A stretch of DNA of 64,000 nt. Origin: JBFWVJ01 sp050246795. Lineage in GTDB: Bacteria; Patescibacteriota; Gracilibacteria; JAUYGZ01. The notes beneath the pieces are model-generated. The model did not search any database, was not told where the DNA came from, and saw nothing but the letters and a program-made list of their open reading frames with translations. Location of the stretch: positions 1 to 64,000 of the forward strand of contig JBFWVJ010000007.1 of the NCBI GenBank assembly GCA_050246795.1, given 5' to 3'. Shown here one piece after another: positions 35,895 through 44,454 of the stretch (the first letter of the stretch is position 1; the number at the start of each line of letters is the position of its first letter). A program made the translations under genes and the position numbers.

Positions 35895-36905
35895 ATGGAT
35901 AAATCTTATCGATGTGAACTTCTGCCCATTAAGGAAGTGCTTGAATTGCTGGGAATGCCTATAACCTCAGAAGAGTGTCATCAGCTCGAGGAAATTCGCA
36001 CAACTATCAATCGAGTGAATGGACTAAGATATGATCAAAGACTCGGTATTCTGGAGGCTCTGATTATCTCTGCAGATCCGCTCCTAAATGGACTAAACGG
36101 AGATAAGACACCAGATGGAGAAGGGGACATACAACTTCTGGAAGACGTGAACGTGACCAGTGATCAAATGGCGATGGCCGAAACGAATATGTTTTGTAGT
36201 CCTTGGAGCTCTGATTTTATCCATGGTGCGGACGCCATTTTTCCTATTTTCGAACTTGCAAGCAAAATATTAAAGCCAGGAGAGAAAATCACAGGACTTA
36301 AAAAAATTGCTTGGAAAAGACCCATGAAGACCAATATGAGGCTAACGGTATGCCGAAATCTCTTAGAAATTCCAAAGAATGCCTCAATGGAAGGGGTTAT
36401 AGAAACGACTGAAGGAAATCTAGTATTTCATTCCACGCAAATAGAAAAGCCCATTACCAGAAATTGGCCAAAAAATCCGTACGCAGAGCAAGTAATTTGT
36501 GATTGTCCAAATTGCTTAAGTGTTTTTAGAGAAGGGCTCTATGCTTATTCCTTAAAGGAACCTCCTGTTGAAAATTGGGAAAATCATATGAGAGAACATC
36601 CTCCTTTGACAGCAGCGCTCTTGACCGAATTGGTGACGATGGGGATTAGTAGAATGCCATGTGAAAGCTCGGTTTTGAGACTCATGGGAGGTATCGAAGG
36701 GCTTGAATTGCCCAAGTCTCCCGAAGATATTTTTCGAGCAGGAGTACTTGAGATTCAGTTGCAGAGGAAAAATGCCAAAACGGGCCGTTCTGGATTGCAG
36801 ATCATTCCCTTTACTTTTAAGTTTTCTTATCAAAGAAAGAAGGGAAGTGGCTTTGTGGCCCTTACGAATTCGGAAGAAGTATCCAATCACCACCTGAAAA
36901 ACTAA
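35895..36905 (+). CDS. Unknown protein, possibly with hotdog-like segment, 336 aa
   Basis: Not recognised. The stretch with FPIFELASKILKPGEKITGLKKIAWKRPM and later VIETTEGNLVFHSTQIEK is reminiscent of a hotdog-fold dehydratase/thioesterase, but the match is weak. A cysteine motif VICDCPNC lies near residue 205. No membrane helix. Start chosen from the promoter position. It is A+T richer than its neighbours and stands next to tRNA-Pro. Confidence 0.6.
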   Translation: MDKSYRCELLPIKEVLELLGMPITSEECHQLEEIRTTINRVNGLRYDQRLGILEALIISADPLLNGLNGDKTPDGEGDIQLLEDVNVTSDQMAMAETNMFCSPWSSDFIHGADAIFPIFELASKILKPGEKITGLKKIAWKRPMKTNMRLTVCRNLLEIPKNASMEGVIETTEGNLVFHSTQIEKPITRNWPKNPYAEQVICDCPNCLSVFREGLYAYSLKEPPVENWENHMREHPPLTAALLTELVTMGISRMPCESSVLRLMGGIEGLELPKSPEDIFRAGVLEIQLQRKNAKTGRSGLQIIPFTFKFSYQRKKGSGFVALTNSEEVSNHHLKN

Positions 36906-36972
36906 GAAGGCCTCAAGAAGGGAAGACCATTTCTGAGAAGTTGCAGAGTTCTTGATGTGGTACGAAGCAAAA

Positions 36973-37049
36973 TGGTCGGGGTAGCAGGACTCGAACCTGC
37001 GACTTTCTGGTCCCAAACCAGACGCGCTAGCCAACTGCGCTATACCCCG
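36973..37049 (-). tRNA. tRNA-Pro (anticodon TGG)
   Basis: Acceptor CGGGGTA pairs with TACCCCG; anticodon stem TCTGG/CCAGA around TTTGGGA; T loop TTCGAGT; discriminator A and encoded CCA. Reads CCA and other Pro codons by wobble. Confidence 0.95.
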
Positions 37050-37212
37050 ATGGTTCAATTTCCCATTTTCAATGGAAAAGGCAATGCAGGAGGGCAATGC
37101 TGACCGATTGTAGCGGAAAAGCTTTTTCTTGCAAACCTCAATCTTCATTCTCGTGCCGGGCTGTGTTGGTCGCGGGGGAAGGAATCTTGTAGTGAACTCT
37201 TCACAATAATTG

Positions 37213-37277
37213 TGTAAATACTTTATTTACATTTTTTATGCTTTAAATAAGTAAATAAAAAACATATAAATATATGT
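37213..37277 (+). promoter_or_regulatory. Two perfect inverted repeats before the TrmB gene
   Basis: TGTAAATA-CTT-TATTTACA (37213-37231) and ACATATA-AA-TATATGT (37262-37277) lie in a very A+T-rich leader of the regulator that starts at 37300. They are good candidates for operators bound by that regulator. Confidence 0.55.
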
Positions 37278-37299
37278 GTAAAAATATTACTGACAAAAT

Positions 37300-38007
37300 A
37301 TGGACCTCAAAAAACTTCTGGAGCAGGCTGGCCTGGACCGTCACGAATCACAACTCTATCTCCAACTGGTCGCCGTTCAAGAATCCACCGCGGGACAGTT
37401 GTCAAAAAAAGCGAATGTTCCCCGCACCTACGCCTATAAAATCTTGGAATCCCTTGAGGCGAAAGGCTTCGTTCGCACCGCCAACACAAACGGCATCCGC
37501 CGCTACACCATCACCGACTTTGAAGCCCCGAAACGATATATCGAACAGCAGCAGTTTCAGCTCTATCGACTGAACCAAGAAGCTCAATCATTAAGCGCTC
37601 AGCTGGAAAACCTGGCGAGTCCCCATGCTCCGACGGCTTCGGCTGAGCAGCTGAAGAATGCCATCGGCTCTGAGGATTTTTGGAAGCTTCTCCATTCCAC
37701 CATTACTCGGGAAATCTGGGTCATGAACCCGCCGCAGTGGTGGGGGAAGGGGGAGCATTCTTCCGAAGTGAAAAAATGGGAGAGCTTTCGGGAAAAACAG
37801 CACATCTGGGAGAAGCGTTTCACTCAGTTCAGACCAGAACAAGAAGCCAAATTTACAGAAACCGTTCTCAAAACCTTTCAAAATACAGCATCCCTCTTCC
37901 TCATCGATCAATATCAGATTCAGGTGACCTGCTGGGAACCATTCCGGGCCCTTCGCATCGAAAGCTCAGAAATGGCACAAATGATCAAGCACCTGCTGGA
38001 AGCGTAA
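37300..38007 (+). CDS. TrmB family transcriptional regulator, 235 aa
   Basis: The winged helix is canonical: LLEQAGLDRHESQLYLQLVAVQESTAGQLSKKANVPRTYAYKILESLEAKGFV. A coiled-coil linker follows (residues 75-110), then a PLD-like effector domain (TITREIWVMNPPQWW). TrmB proteins are common in archaea and often control sugar uptake. The likely operators upstream suggest it controls itself. Target genes are not evident. Confidence 0.88.
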   Translation: MDLKKLLEQAGLDRHESQLYLQLVAVQESTAGQLSKKANVPRTYAYKILESLEAKGFVRTANTNGIRRYTITDFEAPKRYIEQQQFQLYRLNQEAQSLSAQLENLASPHAPTASAEQLKNAIGSEDFWKLLHSTITREIWVMNPPQWWGKGEHSSEVKKWESFREKQHIWEKRFTQFRPEQEAKFTETVLKTFQNTASLFLIDQYQIQVTCWEPFRALRIESSEMAQMIKHLLEA

Positions 38008-38075
38008 ATTGGCAAGTGGAAGTGCTTCAGATTATAATTGATGAATCGTACACTTTTGGATGATTAACTTTTTCT

Positions 38076-39002
38076 ATGGCTCAAAAAAGCAGCGCGGCAA
38101 AAATCATGTTTTATTATCTCCTGGTTCTCGTGGCCCTTTGTTTCGCGGCGATTGGAATAGGGCAGATCCTGTTCCAGGTCATCAACGCCATCTTTCCCGA
38201 ATCGACCTATTATTATGACGGCGCGCTTTCACAATCGACTCTCCGTTTCGGTATTTCTTCCGTGATCGTCGCGGCACCCATTTACTGGTTTGTCACCCAT
38301 CAGATCAATAAAGAATTGGAACGAAAAGAATTAGACCCGCACTCGGCAGTAAGAAAGTGGCTCACCTATCTCATTCTCTTTGTTTCCAGTATCATCGTGT
38401 TGGGACTGCTGATCGGGATTCTCAACAGCTTCCTGAATGGCGAAATCACGGTGAAGTTCATCCTCAAATGGCTCACTGTTCTGGTCATTTCCGGAACGAT
38501 TTTCTTCTATTACCTGCACGACATTCGCCGGGAAGACTACAAAGAAACCTCAACCATCTGGATTTTTCGGGTCATCTTCGGGCTTCTAGCAGTCGGAGCA
38601 TTGGTCGGAGGATTCCTCTACGTTGATTTCCCATCTGAAGTGCGCGCGCAGCGGGAAGACCAGACCCGTGTCGATCGATTGCGGTCAATCGTTTATGAAA
38701 TGGATGAGTACTATCGAAAAAACCAGAAGCTACCCCAGCAGCTGAGTGAAATTACCAGTCTCCCGGGCCAGTTAAAAGACCCCGTCACCGACGAGCCATT
38801 TGGATACTCCATAAAAGGGGAGGCAGAATATGAACTCTGCGCCACCTTTGAAACGTCGAATAAAGAAGAGGCCGAATCGGGCACCACCCGTTCAGAATAC
38901 TGGATCGATCCGGATTTCATCCACGGCACCGGCAAACACTGCTTCGACAAAGAAATTTCTGAGTATGTGAAAACGGAAATAATCCCAGCACCGGTTAGAT
39001 AG
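38076..39002 (+). CDS. DUF5671-type membrane protein, 308 aa
   Basis: Five hydrophobic segments in the first 200 residues (near 10-32, 58-76, 93-117, 130-150, 165-188) and a soluble C-terminal domain with LRSIVYEMDEYYRKNQKLP and DPVTDEPFGYSIKG. This form is frequent in Candidate Phyla Radiation genomes; its role is unknown. The 3' end overlaps the end of the convergent broken transposase by eight bases. Confidence 0.7.
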   Translation: MAQKSSAAKIMFYYLLVLVALCFAAIGIGQILFQVINAIFPESTYYYDGALSQSTLRFGISSVIVAAPIYWFVTHQINKELERKELDPHSAVRKWLTYLILFVSSIIVLGLLIGILNSFLNGEITVKFILKWLTVLVISGTIFFYYLHDIRREDYKETSTIWIFRVIFGLLAVGALVGGFLYVDFPSEVRAQREDQTRVDRLRSIVYEMDEYYRKNQKLPQQLSEITSLPGQLKDPVTDEPFGYSIKGEAEYELCATFETSNKEEAESGTTRSEYWIDPDFIHGTGKHCFDKEISEYVKTEIIPAPVR

Positions 39003-39260
39003 GGTCGATCATATCCTGGTGAAACTGAAACGATGAAAAAGGATAGGTGGCGAAATCCTTCGCCACCCCATGTTTTTCCGGATTCCACCAGATATACCGG
39101 AGCTGGTTTTGAAAATCCTGTTCATGGCGGATGAGGTGGTCGTGGAAGGAAGATTGCTAGGAGAATTTGGGGTGGGGGAATGCACATCCATGTTTTTGAA
39201 TAAAGGCCTTTCGAAACAATGCATGATCAAGCCTGGGAATGGGGCGGGAATGATTTGAAT

Positions 39261-39332
39261 GGCGAGGTTCTCCAACCTCGCCTTCGGATGGTCCTATAAA
39301 ATTTTTTTGAAAGCGAGGATGGATATCCTCGC
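39261..39332. repeat. REP palindrome pair inside the transposase gene
   Basis: GGCGAGGTTCTCCAACCTCGCC (39261-39282) shortened here in effect to two palindromes: one built on GGCGAGGTT/AACCTCGCC and one on GCGAGGAT/ATCCTCGC (to 39332). It is the reverse-orientation partner of 39748-39819 and is read as coding sequence by the transposase. Confidence 0.75.
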
Positions 39333-39681
39333 TCATTTGCCGGCCGTCTCGGCCGATGTGTTCCCCTTCATAATACCCCATGGTGACATTGATATTCCTC
39401 GAAATATGTTTTTTGAGGTAATGCATCACCTTCGAAATATTCTCCCCCTTACCCGGATGAATCATCATGTGGAAATGGTCGGGCATGAGAGAAAATCCAT
39501 ACAATCGAAATGTCCTCACCTGTTTGCAGAGGCGTAATTGTTCGACGAACAATCGGCAAAAAACTTCTTCCTGAAAAAACGGGTAGCGGTCCTTCGTATT
39601 GACCTTGATGGCGAAGATCCCTTCATCGACCTGGAGTCTCTTCTGGCTGTTTCTATGATTCATCTTAAAACGCGAATACTC

Positions 39682-39710
39682 TTGAAATATATACAAATGT
39701 TCATTATCAT
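39682..39710 (+). promoter_or_regulatory. Probable dinB promoter with candidate LexA operator
   Basis: TTGAAA (39682-39687), 17 bases, TATCAT (39705-39710). The spacer ends with ACAAATGTTCAT (39693-39704), identical over 12 bases to the lexA promoter element. The dinB start lies about 145 bases downstream. Confidence 0.6.
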
Positions 39711-39747
39711 ACAAGGGGAAATTTTGAAAATGATGAAATCATTACAT

Positions 39748-39819
39748 GCGAGGATATCCATCCTCGCCTTCGGAAATGATATTAAATCCATCTCGAAGGC
39801 GAGGTTGGAGAACCTCGCC
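39748..39819. repeat. REP palindrome pair between transposase and dinB
   Basis: Two palindromes, GCGAGGATATCC.. with its mirror and GGCGAGGTT/AACCTCGCC, about 72 bases in all, in inverted orientation to the pair at 39261-39332. They lie in the dinB leader. Confidence 0.8.
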
Positions 39820-39854
39820 TATCTGTTCACCCTCGCCATTTATTCGCCCCATCC

Positions 39855-41099
39855 ATGACACTCCTCTCCTCCTGGCCGGAAGCCATTCTGCACTGCGACG
39901 CCGATTCCTTTTATGTCGGATGCGAACTCTCACGCCGTCCGGAACTGAAAGGCAAGCCGGTGGTCGTCACGGGCAAACTCGGAGACATCGTTTTGGCAAA
40001 GACCTACGACCTGAAAGCCCAGGGGGTTAAAACCGGAATGCCGGTTTGGGAAATGAAAAAAAAGCTGCCCAACATTATCTTCCTCCCGGCGGACTTTGAA
40101 TTCTACAATGACGTTTCGGCTCAGATGTTCGGGATCCTCCGCAAATGGACTCCCGGAGTCGAAGTGTACTCGGTCGACGAAGCCTTTCTCGATATCAAAG
40201 GCTTTCGCCGCCTTTACAAAATGGACTACACCCAGATGGCCTACGCTATCAAGGAAGACGTGAAGAAAACCCTGGGCATCACCGTCAGCATGGGTATTTC
40301 CGTCAATCGTACCCTTTCCAAAATGGCCGCCAAGTTCAACAAACCCGATGGAGTGACGACCATTTCCTGGAAGCACATCAAAGACTGGCTACCCCGTTTC
40401 CCCATCGAAGCCGTCCCAGGGTTTGGCAGGAATACGGTACCGCTCTTAGAAAAATTCGGCATTCATACCTGTGCCGATTTTGTGAATCTCACGGAAACCA
40501 CCGTCAAAAACCTCCTCCATCGGCCAGGCTTAGACCTGTGGAAAGAGCTCCAGGGAGAAAAGGTGTTCAAGATCGAAGCGACCTTCGCGCCCAACAAAAT
40601 TATCACCCGAACCAGCAGCTTCGACCCCCACACAGCCGACCAGAAATTCCTCTGGGCTCACACCGTTCGCCAACTGGAACGAGCATTAGATGCTCTTCAT
40701 GACGACCATCAGATGACCCAGGAAGTAGCCTTGTATTTGCGCGACAAAGCATTCCGGCGCTATGGCTGGAGCTATCGTTTCCCAACCCCCGTCAAAAGCT
40801 TCGCGCTGGTGCTCGAGGCCCTAAAAACCCTCTGGCGGGAACACTTTCCAAGGGGGAGGGTGTTCCGTTCGACCGGAGTGACCCTGATGCGGCTCACCCA
40901 GGACACCGGCGAACAGTTCAGCCTCTTCGAAGACCCCGGCTTCATCGTCCGCAAAGACCAGCTCGAGCAAGCCAAACAGCAGCTCAAAGACCGCTACGGC
41001 AGCCTCTCTATTCGTTCCGCCAGCTCGCTCAGCCTCAAGATGCTCGGTCCGAACCGGCGGAAAAAGCTGAAAGCCAAGGCATTTAATGTGGAGTGGTAA
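39855..41099 (+). CDS. dinB: DNA polymerase IV (Y family), 414 aa
   Basis: A translesion polymerase. The N-terminus has AILHCDADSFYVGCELSRRPELKGKPVVV, the catalytic acidic pair is in VEVYSVDEAFLDIKGF, and the little-finger domain follows. The C-terminus ends basic (NRRKKLKAKAF). It abuts the convergent lipoprotein gene with no gap. A promoter of SOS type lies upstream at 39682-39710, beyond a REP pair. No Shine-Dalgarno site. Confidence 0.95.
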   Translation: MTLLSSWPEAILHCDADSFYVGCELSRRPELKGKPVVVTGKLGDIVLAKTYDLKAQGVKTGMPVWEMKKKLPNIIFLPADFEFYNDVSAQMFGILRKWTPGVEVYSVDEAFLDIKGFRRLYKMDYTQMAYAIKEDVKKTLGITVSMGISVNRTLSKMAAKFNKPDGVTTISWKHIKDWLPRFPIEAVPGFGRNTVPLLEKFGIHTCADFVNLTETTVKNLLHRPGLDLWKELQGEKVFKIEATFAPNKIITRTSSFDPHTADQKFLWAHTVRQLERALDALHDDHQMTQEVALYLRDKAFRRYGWSYRFPTPVKSFALVLEALKTLWREHFPRGRVFRSTGVTLMRLTQDTGEQFSLFEDPGFIVRKDQLEQAKQQLKDRYGSLSIRSASSLSLKMLGPNRRKKLKAKAFNVEW

Positions 41100-42236
41100 T
41101 TACTCCTCGTCAGCCTCCTCCGGAGGAGCTAAAGTCGTAATCTCTTCGGGTTCAGCAGCGGTGGCTTCTTCATCAGCGCTTTCATCCGTATCAGAACCCG
41201 TCAACTGATCCATAAAAAGACTGTCCGTATCAGCATACCTCCTGATAAAAAACTTTTTCGCGTTTTTGTCCTCCAGTTCCGCGAACGGATCTTTCACATA
41301 AACGCCTTTTTGGAGCAGTCCCACCAGGGTGTCAAAGAGGGAAGTGATCTGAATCGATCCATCAAACTTGCTGCGGTACTTGCTTTCGATCACTTGGCTC
41401 TGGTCGAGGACGATCCAAACCCGATCTCCCATCGAGATGACATCGAGAGGCCGAAGACCGGTCATGATCTTCTTCGCCTTGGGGACCGTCGCATCAATGG
41501 TGTTGCCATCGGCATCCGTATTCGTGATCTCAGAAGTGTCGACAAAAACCCCTTCTCCGAGCCGCGACAAAGACTTCAAATCAAGAGGTGTCTGACCACC
41601 ACTGGCACGATAGAGCATTCCGAGCGAATCAAAGCCTTTGAGCATCCAGTCATCCTGGGTCCGCGCGGAAACGGATTCGGCAGGGGGGTAGTATTCCAGC
41701 AGTTCGGGAACCCCGGTTTCACTGGATCCGCGCCAGGTGTAAGGAGATCCCTCGTAATTGCGCAAGGTAATGAGGGTTTTGGCTGCGGAGGGAGCTTCAT
41801 CGGAGATAGGAGCGGTGCGAACATCTTGAAGATCTAAAAAACGCCCATCAACCCAGAGTTCCTGGTCACCCTGATACACCGGCGTGGTGACTTTATAATA
41901 GATGGTTTCCGTACCCGACCGGGTTTTCTTCCTGATCTGACGCTGCAATTGAAACGGAGTGTTGGGGAGTGCCACAAAAACGAGTTCATCGATTTCTCCA
42001 TATCGATCATACTTCAAGGTATCTCCGGCAGGGCCGCCAAAAACGGTATCCCAGTCATGAGTATTCAGAAGAGGGACATCCCCCTTGCCAGTGGCAAAGG
42101 GAGTTTTGGCCGCCATGATTTCATTCAGCTGCTTATCGATGAATTCGGCATCCGAAGGAACATCATCGGAACCGCAGGCGGATAAGGAAACAGAGCTCAG
42201 AACCACTGCCAACAAAAGAACAAATCGAAGTTTCAT
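41100..42236 (-). CDS. Predicted lipoprotein of unknown function, 378 aa
   Basis: A lipoprotein signal peptide is clear: MKLRFVLLLAVVLSSVSLSACGSDD, with lipobox LSAC. The mature part has no recognised domain; it contains strands rich in Asp and Thr and ends in an acidic tail. ATG 42236 gives the best signal peptide. It would be anchored to the outer face of the membrane. Confidence 0.8.
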   Translation of the reverse strand: MKLRFVLLLAVVLSSVSLSACGSDDVPSDAEFIDKQLNEIMAAKTPFATGKGDVPLLNTHDWDTVFGGPAGDTLKYDRYGEIDELVFVALPNTPFQLQRQIRKKTRSGTETIYYKVTTPVYQGDQELWVDGRFLDLQDVRTAPISDEAPSAAKTLITLRNYEGSPYTWRGSSETGVPELLEYYPPAESVSARTQDDWMLKGFDSLGMLYRASGGQTPLDLKSLSRLGEGVFVDTSEITNTDADGNTIDATVPKAKKIMTGLRPLDVISMGDRVWIVLDQSQVIESKYRSKFDGSIQITSLFDTLVGLLQKGVYVKDPFAELEDKNAKKFFIRRYADTDSLFMDQLTGSDTDESADEEATAAEPEEITTLAPPEEADEE

Positions 42237-42287
42237 AGAGATCATCAAAAACAATCCCAGTGTTCCATTGTCAGGCCGGCTTGTAAA

Positions 42288-42503
42288 CTAAAAATGAAAC
42301 TCAGAAGAGATCAGAAAACCGATGGCGAAAAAGACAGAAAGAAGGATGAAAGCGTGAAGGAAAGAAAGCATAGGAGAAGAATAAAAAGAAAAAAAGAGTG
42401 GGGAGCCACTCATCTGGGGTACGATTCCTCCGCTATCTGCGACCAACGGACAGAATCTGGCAGCCACATGAGAAATCGGTGCCGCGCAAAAGAAGAAAAA
42501 CAA
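42288..42503 (-). CDS. Possible small hydrophobic protein opposite lexA, 71 aa
   Basis: A frame with a C-terminal membrane helix (near residues 44-66, MLSFLHAFILLSVFFAIGF). The plus strand is purine-rich here, which by itself yields Phe/Ser/Leu-rich antisense frames, so it may be chance. Otherwise the 395-base gap between the lipoprotein and lexA holds only the lexA promoter. Confidence 0.2.
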   Translation of the reverse strand: MFFFFCAAPISHVAARFCPLVADSGGIVPQMSGSPLFFSFYSSPMLSFLHAFILLSVFFAIGFLISSEFHF

Positions 42504-42568
42504 GGAAGCGGAACCGTCCGCAAGAAGTAACGAAAGGATGACTTATAAGGCTTGTCCATGACAAAGGC

Positions 42569-42597
42569 TTGAAATAAAACAAATGTTCATATAAAAT
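42569..42597 (+). promoter_or_regulatory. lexA promoter with candidate LexA operator
   Basis: TTGAAA (42569-42574), 17 bases, TAAAAT (42592-42597). The spacer holds ACAAATGTTCAT (42579-42590); the slightly wider AAACAAATGTTC differs by one base from the Gram-positive LexA box pattern GAACNNNNGTTC. Confidence 0.65.
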
Positions 42598-42631
42598 ATA
42601 TACAAAGGTATATAATTCTTCAAATCCAATT

Positions 42632-43228
42632 ATGAAAAAAGAACTCACTTCCCGGGAAAGTAAAGTCATTCAGTGGATCAAGGAATACCAACAGGAAAAT
42701 GGGGGCTATCCTACCTACCGTGAAATCCAAGGAGCGCTTGGACTCAATTCTATTAATAGTGTGTCTCAGTACATCAAACAGTTGGCCGCGAAAGGCTATT
42801 TGGAGCTCATCAAAAACAAAGGGTATCGATTAACGGCTGAAGAGCGACCAGCGTTTGTCAATTTATCGCTGATGGGGAGCATCCAGGCTGGAAGCACCAA
42901 CATGACCCAAGAAACTCCTGAAACCCATGCCATTCCACAACAATGGGTTCCTTCGCCACAAAAGTCATTCCTGCTCCGCGTTCGCGGCAACAGTATGGAG
43001 GACGCAGGCATTCATGAAGGAGATATGGTCGTCGTGGACACTGCCAAAAAAGCACAAATCGGGGATGTGGTAGTGGCATTAGTAGAAGGAGAAACCACCG
43101 TAAAACGTCTGGAACAAAAAGACGGGAAAAAGTATTTAAAAGCCGAAAGCAAACGACATGCCGACATCCACCCGGAGGGATCCTGGGAGATCCAGGGAAT
43201 TGTAAAAAGCCTCATTCGACAATACTAA
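42632..43228 (+). CDS. lexA: LexA repressor, 198 aa
   Basis: SOS repressor that cleaves itself when RecA filaments form. Winged helix at residues 1-70 (SRESKVIQWIKEYQQENGGYPTYREI), self-cleavage site Ala86-Gly87 (SIQAGST), catalytic Ser121 (RGNSMEDAGI) and Lys158 (TTVKRL). Length is typical. The following methyltransferase gene starts two bases after the stop. Its own promoter carries the candidate operator. Confidence 0.96.
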   Translation: MKKELTSRESKVIQWIKEYQQENGGYPTYREIQGALGLNSINSVSQYIKQLAAKGYLELIKNKGYRLTAEERPAFVNLSLMGSIQAGSTNMTQETPETHAIPQQWVPSPQKSFLLRVRGNSMEDAGIHEGDMVVVDTAKKAQIGDVVVALVEGETTVKRLEQKDGKKYLKAESKRHADIHPEGSWEIQGIVKSLIRQY

Positions 43229-43229
43229 T

Positions 43230-44207
43230 ATGAAGGGAATTTCAACACTGCCCGAAAAGTTTCTCGAGCGACTTCAGAAGCAATATCCGAATCACTTTGA
43301 GAAGATTCTCACAACCTTCCATCAGCGTCCACCCGTGATCAGAGTACAGCATCTTCTCACTGAAGACGCGCCGCTGCTGGCCGAGCTGAAAAAAGAGGGG
43401 ATTGAAGCTCAAGCCATTCCTTCGGTCCCCCACGCCTACCAGATCCTCCATGCTGATCGAAAGACCCTGACCTCGCTGGAGGCGTATGAACAGGGACTTT
43501 TTTATATCCAATCGGCCGCTTCTCAGGTCCCGGTCCAAGTACTGGATCCCCAGCCAGGGGAAAAAGTCCTCGATCTCTGCGCAGCCCCCGGCTCAAAAAC
43601 CACTCAAATCGCCATCCACATGAAGGGCCGAGGAGAGCTCATGGCCAATGAACCCAATAAAGACCGATTTTTCAAATTACTGGCCAATCTTCAGCATCAA
43701 AAAGTCGATGCTTTCGTTACGGCAAAAAAACACCCCGGACAAAATTACCCCGCATTCTATCCGGAGTACTTTGATCGGGTGTTAGTCGACGTGCCCTGCA
43801 GTAGCGAATCAAGATTCATCGAGGGCGACCAGAAGACTTCCCGGTACTGGTCCCAGCCAAAAGTAAAATCCCTCTCAAAGCTGCAAAGGGCGCTTCTGTC
43901 AGCAGCGATCCAGTGTGCCAAGCCCGGAGGAACCATCGTGTACAGTACGTGTAGCCTTTCATTCGAAGAAAATGAGCAGGTCCTTCAAAAACTATTAAAA
44001 AAATACCCCGAAGTTCACCTCGAACAGATCCAAGGGGATTTGAAAACACTTCCGGTAGATCCTTCGGTTTCCGGTGCCATCCGTTTAATGCCGGATGAAG
44101 TTTTTGAAAGTTTTTTTGTTGCGTCTCTGAAGAAGACCAAAACAGTTTCGAGAACTGCTCAAGGAAAAGCATTAGGAAATCACAAAAAACAAAAATATAC
44201 TCTATAA
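43230..44207 (+). CDS. RNA m5C methyltransferase (NOL1/NOP2/Sun, RsmB/RsmF-like), 325 aa
   Basis: SAM-binding motif I is VLDLCAAPGSKTTQIAIHM; the two cysteines of the family are in VDVPCSSESRF (motif IV) and YSTCSLSFEENEQVL (motif VI). The N-terminal part is a short family-specific region without a NusB-like domain, so RsmF-like is nearer than RsmB. The substrate is probably 16S rRNA or tRNA cytosine. It is co-transcribed with lexA, two bases apart. Confidence 0.9.
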   Translation: MKGISTLPEKFLERLQKQYPNHFEKILTTFHQRPPVIRVQHLLTEDAPLLAELKKEGIEAQAIPSVPHAYQILHADRKTLTSLEAYEQGLFYIQSAASQVPVQVLDPQPGEKVLDLCAAPGSKTTQIAIHMKGRGELMANEPNKDRFFKLLANLQHQKVDAFVTAKKHPGQNYPAFYPEYFDRVLVDVPCSSESRFIEGDQKTSRYWSQPKVKSLSKLQRALLSAAIQCAKPGGTIVYSTCSLSFEENEQVLQKLLKKYPEVHLEQIQGDLKTLPVDPSVSGAIRLMPDEVFESFFVASLKKTKTVSRTAQGKALGNHKKQKYTL

Positions 44208-44221
44208 TAAGTAAAAGACCC

Positions 44222-44446
44222 ATGATGACCTTCGCCAAAAACATCGGCAAGGCGCTCGCCTACCTGCAAGACACGATTGATGTCTTTCTTGGCTGGGCTT
44301 TTCATCGTTTGAAAACCAGCACCAAGCGCCAAGAAGCGCGGCACCCATTCAAGAAAGGGGTGAAAGCAACCATAGGATTCTTCGCGCAGATCGGAGATGC
44401 CTTTTATCAAGAATATGAACGACTGAAGAAACGTCATAAAAAATAA
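44222..44446 (+). CDS. Small basic protein of unknown function, 74 aa
   Basis: No family is recognised. A hydrophobic first half (AKNIGKALAYLQDTIDVFLGWAFHRLK) is followed by a basic end (YERLKKRHKK). TATAAT inside the end of the previous gene lies about 15 bases upstream, so it may have its own promoter. The next gene begins eight bases after the stop. Confidence 0.6.
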   Translation: MMTFAKNIGKALAYLQDTIDVFLGWAFHRLKTSTKRQEARHPFKKGVKATIGFFAQIGDAFYQEYERLKKRHKK

Positions 44447-44454
44447 CTTTTTCT

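Larger units (their letters stand above)
38995..39714 (-). pseudogene. REP-associated tyrosine (Y1) transposase with in-frame TAG
   Basis: The family motifs are present: YPFFQEEVFCRLF, FRLYGFSLMPDHFHMMIHP (HUH-type histidines) and VMHYLKKHISRNIN. At 39157-39159 a TAG stop interrupts the frame between HPKFS and QSSFHDHLIRHEQDF. The same frame then goes on through LRYIWWNPEKHGVA and YPFSSFQF to TAA at 38995, the normal C-terminus. Family members have Trp at this point, so TGG to TAG is the simplest change. The true start may be ATG 39663, since the first 17 codons overlap the dinB-side promoter. A palindromic REP pair lies inside the gene. Confidence 0.85.

Noticed and set aside
39538..39858. 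106-codon plus-strand frame upstream of dinB
   Set aside because: It is made of antisense transposase and REP palindromes.
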